A program made the position numbers and the translations under genes. This document shows, in pieces, positions 57,268 through 64,000 of a stretch of DNA of 64,000 nucleotides. The number at the start of each line of letters is the position of its first letter. The stretch's first letter is position 1. Below the pieces are notes generated by a model, which searched no databases, was not told where the DNA came from, and saw only the letters and a list, made by a program, of their open reading frames with translations. Source of the stretch: Sisyra terminalis (taxonomy: Eukaryota > Arthropoda > Insecta > Neuroptera > Sisyridae); NCBI GenBank assembly GCA_958496175.1, contig OY292275.1, forward strand, positions 27,629,001 through 27,693,000, written 5' to 3'.

Positions 57268-57621
57268 ATGGTATTGGGTAATAGCTTTTATAGAGGGTAC
57301 CCTGACATGAATTTATCGCATGCAACAGAGTATTTAGGTTTTCGAAGACTCGAAAATGCTCTGCCAGTGGTTGGAGTTTGTAATTGCCATGTAGGAGCAA
57401 TGTTGCAAGCATACTTATGTTCTGCACCCAAATTACCCACGCACACTTACCCCAGGCCGAGATTTTTGATATATACTCATATAACTTTGCTCATAATTAA
57501 AAACAAATACATTCATTGTAAAAAATGTGGTTCTCAGGTCGAACTCCTTAGGATTTTGATTAATTTACCTTTAGCGAAATCTATTTTGCTTTATTCAATC
57601 CCAAACGGTTTGAGTCAGTAA
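57268..57621 (+). CDS. Unrecognised 117-codon ORF
   Basis: ATG-initiated ORF with mixed composition. It has several Cys (VGVCNCHVGAM, IHCKKCGSQVE) that could form a zinc site, but no known spacing. No signal peptide. An isolated ORF in degraded sequence; it may be a chance frame or an element relic. No splice or polyadenylation evidence supports it. Confidence 0.25.
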   Translation: MVLGNSFYRGYPDMNLSHATEYLGFRRLENALPVVGVCNCHVGAMLQAYLCSAPKLPTHTYPRPRFLIYTHITLLIIKNKYIHCKKCGSQVELLRILINLPLAKSILLYSIPNGLSQ

Positions 57622-58700
57622 TTTTATATTTCTTGAGCCAAGAAACACGCGTAGTTGCATGGAAAAATATAACGTAAATATACCCTTAAATTTTATGTTG
57701 AAAAGAAAACTTTAATAACTTACTAACTGAAAAACATGATTTATCATGGCGAGTGTATTCAGTACGATACGAAAATCTTTGCCGTGAGAACAAAAGTTAT
57801 AATTACAGTGCCAAATTCTAATAATTATTGTTTAAAAAAAAAATGAACAACACCATGTCGCGATCTTGTAGATAAATTAGTTCTTCGTTACCGTACCTTT
57901 TAGTCAACTACACATAATACGACTTATCTCTCCAATCTTTCAGGATAAAGGGGATGCGCACACTTACCCACTGCGTACGGTTGCCCCGAATGACTCTAAA
58001 GCTTGAATTTTTGTACTGTTGTTCTTTATCGGGAATCTATTGTATTCTATTTCAAATTTAATTAGCTTTAATTAACTTTGTTTTTTTTTTTAATTGATCA
58101 CGGATACTTTTTTTCTATGTGATGGAGCTTAATTTCGTCCTGAGATATCGTGAATTTCAGCTGATCTTCTAGCTTTTTATTTTATCTTCTAAATCTAATT
58201 TTAATAAGTTAAGGAACCCAGAAACTGGTTCCGGAAAATTTTGTTCCTTTAATGGAAGTTCGTAGTAACAAACATTGCCAGCTTCATCAAAATATTCCTT
58301 TCTTATACCAGCCTCGATTTTACTAGCAACCGTTCGATAACCAGTTTTAATCGCAGCCATTCTTTATTGTCTCGTTACTTGCTAAAATGTTGTGAAATTC
58401 CACACCCTTGAATTCATCTGGTAACAAATACCAATAAATCTTTTTTCGACTCTTTTAACGACTTGAATAAAAAGTTGAGCCACCATTTCTTTCTGTAGGA
58501 TAATGTAATTTAATTTATAAAGTTGATTTTATAACCGATTGATTAATGCTATAAAATATAAAAAAAATAAAAGTTTATAATTAATAATAGCATATTAATA
58601 ATATTGTACCTATAAAATAATTAAATTATACTTTAATACTCAATTTTAAATTACACTGTATAATATAAATGTAGGTGTAACCATGATATTTACATATTTT
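57622..58700. other. Mostly AT-rich; minus-strand coding-like segment at 58.16-58.52 kb
   Basis: On the minus strand 58520-58169 reads as protein in two frames: LLPDEFKGVEFHNILASNE, then ORF 58360-58169 (KTGYRTVASKIEAGIRKEYF, ELPLKEQNFPEPVSGFL). I recognise no family. The rest is AT-rich with no features. Confidence 0.35.
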
Positions 58701-58849
58701 ACACTAAAGCTCTTACAATTCAACTTACATTGACCGATGCTAGTACACCATCTTATAAAGACCTTTTTTAGAAAAAAGAGCTTTATGTGATGATAGTTCG
58801 CTGCACCACGAAGAACAATCAAATTCATTACAAAAACAACACCATCGCT

Positions 58850-59675
58850 CTCAATCGTAAGCATAATTTACCAACCAACAGTCTAAAAATATATCAAACA
58901 ACAAGACAAAATCTTCACCATCAACTTCCTGTCCTATTTGTAACGAATTGCATCAACTATATACTTGTGAAAAATTACGCAAATTATCTGTGGACAAACG
59001 TCGCAGAGAGAGTAATTACCGAGACACATTTGAGTTTCAATGGTTTTGGGAAGGGACACCAGGTCAAACTCTGTTCGTCAAGGGCTCATGCAAAAAATGT
59101 TCGAAACGACATAATTTTTTACTTCACTTTGAGAAAAGAGATACCTCACCAACCAATTTCAATTACACCAGTAACGGAAATATGAACATAAATGCATCGT
59201 TGAAGGATCAAAGTAGCGAAACCAAGAGTCCTTTAACAAAAATGGGAATGCATACCAGCCTAGTGATGGGTATTATATCCAATGATATTATGGTTACCGC
59301 CATGGTAAATGTATTGGATGAAAACCATAAAAGTACCGACAAAACATTGAAACTTGGATGGATTTTGGGAGAAACAGTTCCTTCGTATAAACCTACCGCT
59401 AAATGTCACGTTTCTAGCATTGAGTTGAACAAAATGTTGGAAATGGATAAATGCTCAACTACAAATATTTCCAGAAGAAGAAAAATGCGAGCTTCATTTC
59501 CAAAACCATGTAAATGAGGATTCAAGCCACCAACATGTTGTACCATTGCCATTCGATCTTGGAAGTTCGGACTGGGAAGAATCCTATTGTTTGCCTTTAA
59601 AGGGATTTAAAACATTGTAAGGCAATCCAAATTTATCCAAAAACTTCAACCCAAAGCTTCCTATTTTATAGCTTA
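58850..59675 (+). pseudogene. BEL/Pao retrotransposon fragment (gag knuckles, protease region, pol start)
   Basis: ORF 58948-59517 and frame-shifted flanks read CxxC-HQLYTCEKLRKLSVDKRR, GHQVKLCSS and CKKCSKRHNFLLH. This is the double zinc-knuckle end of BEL/Pao gag (C-x2-C/H-x4-C pairs), after a first CPIC-like phrase near 58930. A protease-region segment follows (GIISNDIMVTAMVNVLD, GWILGETVPSYKPTAKCHV), then the pol start after a stop near 59517 (VVPLPFDLG, DWEESYCLPLK). The catalytic DSGS of the protease is not visible. The copy ends at about 59675 at the next repeat. It is dead through stops and truncation. Confidence 0.75.
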
Positions 59676-59712
59676 CTAGCGACCCGCTCCGGCTTCGCAC
59701 GGGTATAAAATA

Positions 59713-61007
59713 CAGGCTGTCTCAAAAGAAAGTTCACATTTGTTTTGATTATTGCGTGAACGCAACTATTCTGAGAGGCACGCGGGAGGGGTCAATCGGT
59801 AGCCTGGATTTTGGGAATTTAGTCACTATGAAGCGTTTTTCGGGAGCGGACCGTGCGTTGTGCATACGCGAGTTTTATGAAAACGGTGATTCGGCGATTG
59901 TAGCGCGTAGAAAATTCTGCACCATTCGACATATTCGTCACTTAAATAATGCGCCAATCACTCGACTCATTGCAAGATGGGTCGAGAAGTTTGAAGAGAC
60001 CGGTTCAACACTGGACAAACCGAAATCCAGGCGTCCAAGATCTTCGAGAACGGTCAAAAACATAGACAGTGTCGCCCAGTCTATTCGGGACGATCCGAAC
60101 CTTTCGATTCGGAGGCATGCTGTAGCCTTAAACGTGCATAGATCGTCCTGATGCCGCATTTTGCATAAAGATTTAAAACTTCACCCGTACAAAATTCAGT
60201 TGGTGCAAGAATTAAAGCCTCAGGATGCTGGTCAGAAGCTTGACTTCGTAAACCAGATGATTGAGCGCTTTCCAACGTTTAACAACATCTTGTTTTTGGA
60301 TGAAGCCCATTTTCATCTTACTGGAAATGTAAACAAACAAAATTGCCACAACTGGAGTGAAACCAACCCAAAACAAAAACATCAGGCACCCCTACATTAA
60401 CCGAAAGTCACCATATGGGCCGCAATGTCGGCGCGAGGAATTATCGGCCCTTACTTTTTCGAAGATGGAAGAGGACGCACAGTTACAGTTGATTCAGAGC
60501 GTTATGTGGAGATGTTAGACCACTTTTTCGTGCCTGAGCTGCCGAACCAAAGAACATGGTTCCAGCAGGACAGAGCAACTTCACACATGTCCAACAGGTC
60601 TTTGCCAAGAGTTTGTGAAATTTTTCCTGGCAAGTTGATCTCCAGGAGAGGTGACATAAGTTGGCCTCCATGCAGTCCCGATTTGACACCCCATGGACTT
60701 TTTCCTGTGGGGTTATGCCAAATCCAAAGTTTACACTAACAAACCGACTTCCCTCGCACAATTAAAAGAAAATATTCTTCACGAAATCGCAGCCATCACG
60801 GAGAATACCTGCCGAGCCGTCATAGGTAATTTTAGTACTCGATTAAAGGAACGCCGTGAACGCAACGGTTTACATTTGGACGATGTCATTTTAAGAAATA
60901 AATTCCCAAACAATGTATTTTAATATGCAATAAATATTTTTTCAACAAACTCCTTCCTTTTTTTTAAATTATAGTTTTAAATATGACATTTCTTTTGAGA
61001 CACTTTG
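59713..61007 (+). mobile_element. Tc1/mariner transposon with TIRs and TA duplication
   Basis: The element begins CAGGCTGTCTCAAAAGAAAG at 59713 after TA and ends with the inverted CAAAGTGTCTCAAAAGAAAT at 61007 followed by TA. At 1295 bp it is the normal size for this superfamily. It sits inside an RTE/SINE-like repeat. Its transposase is broken (next entry), so it is immobile by itself, but its terminal repeats are largely preserved. Confidence 0.9.
59828..60923 (+). pseudogene. Tc1/mariner-type transposase, frameshifted
   Basis: The likely start is the ATG at 59828 (MKRFSGADRALCIREFYENG). A bipartite helix-turn-helix region follows (ARWVEKFEETGSTLDKPKSR), with RRPRSS. A TGA at 60149 ends the first ORF. 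The next pieces hold catalytic motifs: FLDEAHFHLTGNVNKQNCHN (first Asp), a TAA near 60398, VTIWAAMSARGIIGPYFFED, then FQQDRATSHMSNRS (second Asp) and WPPCSPDLTP. A frameshift near 60700 then moves to ORF 60693-60923 (MDFFLWGYAKSKV to the C-terminus). It cuts and pastes at TA sites when intact; here two stops and one frameshift disable it. Confidence 0.9.
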
Positions 61008-61096
61008 TATATAGCCATTGTCACTCACTGAAAAAATGATTAAAGTCGATCCTATTAAATCTATTAAATGATTATCGCGCAGTTAACGTAGTGGCA

Positions 61097-61392
61097 GACA
61101 ATTTTAAAGATACCAAAAAATATGACATTTTGAAATTTAATTGTTTAGATCAGAGAAGAGAGACTCTTCTCTGGTTCAGATGCGCGACCGTTAGTTAGAT
61201 AAGGATGCTGAATACCATTTATCGGAGTTTGCGCAGTGGCTCAAAAAACACATGCTGCTAATTAAGCATTAATTAATTAAGCATCCTTATCTAACTAATT
61301 GTCGCGCATGTGCACCAGAGAAGAGTCTCTCTTCTCTGATTTAAACAATTAAATTTCAAAATGTCATATTTTTTGGTATCTTTAAAATTGTC
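61097..61392. repeat. Foldback element, 113-bp arms
   Basis: Left arm 61097-61209 and right arm 61280-61392 are reverse complements with about five mismatches, separated by 70 bp. Within each arm lies a smaller palindrome (CAGAGAAGAGAGACTCTTCTCTG spaced as CAGAGAAGAG / CTCTTCTCTG). It has the look of a foldback MITE inserted in the RTE/SINE-like repeat. No target duplication was identified with certainty. Confidence 0.8.
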
Positions 61393-61679
61393 TAATAACA
61401 GTATTTCTCCACTATTTAATGGATGTTATTATACATATAAACCTTCCTCTTTAATCACTCTATCTATTAAAAAAACCCTCATCGAAATCCGTTGCGTAAT
61501 TTTAAAGATTTAAGCGTACAAAGGGATATAGGGACAGAAAAAGCGACTTTGTTTTATACTATGTAGTGATGGTATAACAATTGTGTTAATTGATCAATTA
61601 GTTCAACACATGATTTGGAAAATATCAGAATTTTATCTATCTAGATCACCGCAAATTCCGTGAATATTTTTTTTAATAT

Positions 61680-62340
61680 GTGGCTTAATTCACTGTAATG
61701 TGTTCGGCTGGTGATGTGTTCAATCCAAATGGAGTAATGTCCATTGGTTATGACCCTCTTGCGTTACGAATACAGTTTTTCCTATCCTCGGACCGCAGAG
61801 GAATCGACCAAAATGCTGAGTTTATATCTAATAGTGTAAAAAAAGTCATAATTTCTCGTTTTTTATCAGCAGATCTTCGATTAATGGAAATCGTTGAGCC
61901 TGTGGTACAGTAATTTTATTTAACTCTAAAGTTAATACACATCTAGATTTTTTGCCTTCTTCTTTGAAGCCCAAGGTGGTTGGTGCTGTAAAAGGATTCC
62001 TCCATTAGATTTTTACTTTATAGTTTCGAGATTTGTTCTTCAATTTCTATTTTATCTTGTATAGTGCATGTATATGGTCTTTTACTGCAGTTCTTGTGTT
62101 ATAACGTTAGTTGCCTTATATTCTTTTAAATTATCTTTATCATACTTGTCTTTTGAAAAGTTTATTTTGTATTTTCCACCAGTTTTTCTCTTTTCAATTG
62201 TTGCTTGTGGTTGAGATTATTCATTTTTAATTGAAAATCGTTTTCTTCTACAAGCTCATTGAAATATAGTGTGTGGTTTGGTTAGAAGTCATAGTTAATA
62301 ATTCTATTTTCCGTTGCCATTTGTATTATTGTTTATTTGG
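61680..62340 (-). pseudogene. Ty3/gypsy reverse transcriptase fragment
   Basis: The minus strand from about 62130 reads RPYTCTIQDKIEIEEQISKL, then PPWASKKKAK-like text, LELNKITVPQAQRFPLIEDL and LLDINSAFWSIPLRSEDRKN. It ends MDITPFGLNTSPAEHI (about 61690). These are consecutive RT motifs of Ty3/gypsy pol: the linker, the SPW-SP-v box, LN--T, the first catalytic Asp in LDINSAFW and the PFGL-n-AP box. The YxDD box is missing. At least four frame changes. It is unlike the gypsy copies at 15 and 46 kb. Confidence 0.7.
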
Positions 62341-63040
62341 TGATTTCCTTTTTTCTTTTCTTTTTTTATGATTTATATGTACAGTTTCAGTATATATCTT
62401 ATACAATATATTTATGTAAATATAATTCTACCTATGTAACAGTAAAATGGTATTTTACCAAAGTATTATATTTTTAATTCCTTTATATCAGTTTTGCGTT
62501 CTTGGAGAAAAATTGTGGAGGTGATAATCAACACACTTCCAGTTATCCAATCGAGCTCAAATTTTGTACATAAACTTGTGCTATCTTACATTTTCATCTA
62601 TTAAAATTTCAACGTAGTCAAAGATAATTTATTTTCAAAATTGAACTTTATCAATAATTGAGAAGTAACAGAAACGGGAAATAGAAAAATAATAATTAAA
62701 TGTGAATGACAAGAATCACTATTTCAAATTTAATTATTACAAGGATTGTTATGAATTTTTAATTAATTAATTATTGAATAATTTTTAAGAAACATGTGCA
62801 AATTATTGTTCGACGAAGTTAACTACCATTAATTTGCTGGATAATTATTCATACATCAAATGTTGGAATGTTGTGAAGTTGGTGATAATTGAAGATACTG
62901 ATAAAACTAACTTTTATGAAATTTCCTCATTTAGTAGTAAAACACATTTTATGTTCGGTCTTTTAAAAACCATAAATGTTTCGAAAATAGAAAGAGACGT
63001 TGATAAGTAAAAAGTGATCAATATTTTAATTAAAAGGGTT
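62341..63040. other. AT-rich spacer
   Basis: No gene, RNA or element end recognised. Confidence 0.4.
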
Positions 63041-63099
63041 TAGAATGAAAACTTTGTTTTTATGGGTTACCTTTTTATTTATTTTTAATCTCCTAATAT

Positions 63100-63300
63100 G
63101 GTTTTTATTGATTTTCTACTGCAGTGGAGTTGCCAATTGTCACAGCAGCCAATATTTTGTTGGGATGGTTCGGGAAAGAAATCCAATGTCTGATATATTT
63201 CTTGAGTATGCTGTCAATAAACGACATGCCCAAGTCCCTGTGTAGGATATTGTCTTTCACGTACCACGGTGGTTGCGTTATTGTTTTTAAGGCTCTTTTT
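63100..63300 (-). pseudogene. LINE ORF2 C-terminal fragment (Jockey-like)
   Basis: In one minus-strand frame the text reads PPWYVKDNILHRDLGMSFID, then LKKYIRHWISFPNHPNKIL. The W-V-N--LHRDLG and NHPN phrases are typical of the end of Jockey-clade ORF2. Only about 55 codons remain. Being downstream of an RNase H on the same strand, it is a separate copy from the LINE piece at 63.5-64 kb. Confidence 0.6.
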
Positions 63301-63479
63301 AGAATGATTAAACCTTTTTTTCCATTTTATAGTCTTTTTCTAACTACTGGGTCGTCAATGACTTAGGAAGTTAGGCTTAAAGGGGTTGTCATCATATTTT
63401 GTTGTATATTTGGATTTATTTTTGGAAAAAGGTACTATTTAGGTAGGAATTTATGGTGATAGAGATTTTGGTAGATACT

Positions 63480-64000
63480 TTGTGAGGAAAAGGCTAGAGC
63501 AGGTTGTGATTGACTGTTAGCACTTGTGGGTAATATGAACATTTTTCTTGATCTTTTTTGCTAGTGATGTAACTATGCGTTAAGTTCGTATGCCCTATAC
63601 GCAGTCGTCCCACAGCCCCATTGATGTCTTCTTGTTTCAGGGACGGGAAGCTTCTGCGTTGTTGTTTGGTGGATCTGGTGTATAAAAGCTGGATTGCTCC
63701 TCCATTTGTTGTTCCAGCGTTTTACAGTTGCTTCAGTGATTACATTTTTTATTTCACTTTTTGTTGTTTCCAGTGCTTTCTCAGTTACTGCTTTTTTGCT
63801 TCTGAATCAACTTGTTCGTTTCTTTCTATTCCTTGGTGGCTGGGAATCCACATCAGAGACTCTTGTCCCACCAACATTTAGTTATTTTAAAGTCCTTCGA
63901 GCAAAAATGCTGTTTTGATTTATGTTATGAGGATTTTAGGTGATAGCCAGACAGGATCTGGGGTCTGTAAATATTACAGAGTTTTGGGTTGATGAGAGTT
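63480..64000 (-). pseudogene. LINE RNase H end and zinc knuckle, runs off the window
   Basis: The minus strand reads, from 63860, LMWIPSHQGIERNEQVDSEA and KKAV, the last motif of the LINE RNase H domain (W-P-SH-GI-GNE-aD). A basic linker follows (VKRWNNKWRSN), then a C-terminal segment near 63590-63510 (AYRAYELN, then YITSKKDQEKCSYYPQVL-like text), the degenerate C-terminal zinc knuckle. The upstream part continues beyond the right edge. Frames shift at least twice and Asp in NEMAD-type text reads NEQVD, keeping the acidic residue. Confidence 0.65.

Larger units (their letters stand above)
59678..61567 (+). repeat. RTE/SINE-like 3' repeat, split by two insertions
   Basis: AGCGACCCGCTCCGGCTTCG with CACGGGTA begins a repeat common at the 3' ends of insect RTE-like LINEs and related SINEs. 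It resumes after the mariner as TATAGCCATTGTCACTCACT, and after the foldback as TATAAACCTTCCTC, then CGAAATCCGTTGCG and AAGCGACTTTGTTTTATAC to about 61567. The three pieces are collinear, so the mariner and the foldback were inserted into it. Confidence 0.65.

Noticed and set aside
61698..61913. 71-codon plus-strand ORF with normal-looking composition
   Set aside because: It is antisense to a gypsy RT segment (LLDINSAFW and PFGLNTSP on the minus strand), which explains its composition.

Overview
This is a window of AT-rich eukaryotic nuclear DNA, most probably from an insect. It holds one spliced host-type gene, a UDP-glycosyltransferase in five exons (27.6-29.7 kb). Almost everything else recognisable is transposon or endogenous-virus sequence. 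There are no operons, Shine-Dalgarno sites or CRISPR arrays. The mix of P-element-like, hAT and Tc1/mariner transposons, Helitrons, Penelope-like elements, LINEs, Ty3/gypsy and BEL/Pao elements, plus rhabdovirus-like insertions, is typical of insect genomes. I cannot name the species.

Layout. 0-2.35 kb: a decayed P-element-like copy carrying its own inserted repeat. 2.35-4.28 kb: an endogenous fragment of a rhabdovirus-like L (polymerase) gene with a 526-codon open frame, starting exactly where the P copy stops. 4.9-5.73 kb: a minus-strand coding remnant, possibly more L. 5.73-6.87 kb: a non-autonomous Helitron with clear ends. 6.9-7.6 kb: Penelope and Helitron-helicase scraps. 8.74-9.9 kb: a rhabdovirus-like nucleoprotein (N) remnant on the plus strand. 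10-17 kb: mariner, BEL and gypsy scraps. 19.8-20.56 kb: a second, diverged N remnant on the minus strand. 21-26 kb: an R2-like endonuclease end, an LTR-element start, an unrecognised 130-codon ORF and a broken LINE. 27.6-29.7 kb: the UGT gene. 30-34.7 kb: LINE RNase H and RT. 34.8-37.8 kb: a second Helitron with exact ends. 37.95-41.34 kb: a longer, near-identical P-element-like copy. 42.5-50.3 kb: Helitron Rep pieces and family-B repeats around a decayed gypsy element. 50.6-54.65 kb: a LINE split by a hAT element with a perfect 8-bp target duplication. 54.8-57.6 kb: a Penelope piece and unrecognised coding. 58.8-61.6 kb: a BEL fragment, then an RTE/SINE-like 3' repeat split by a mariner and a 113-bp-arm foldback. 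61.7-64 kb: gypsy RT and LINE remnants.

How it fits together. The UGT is the only gene I would call functional. It would be an ER-membrane enzyme conjugating lipophilic compounds. The rest is a nested insertion record. The most interesting part is the set of rhabdovirus-like pieces, one L and two N remnants in opposite orientations, buried in dense transposon debris. That is the kind of context from which insects make antiviral and anti-transposon piRNAs, but this link is inference. Element identities rest on motifs read by eye; no database search was run.
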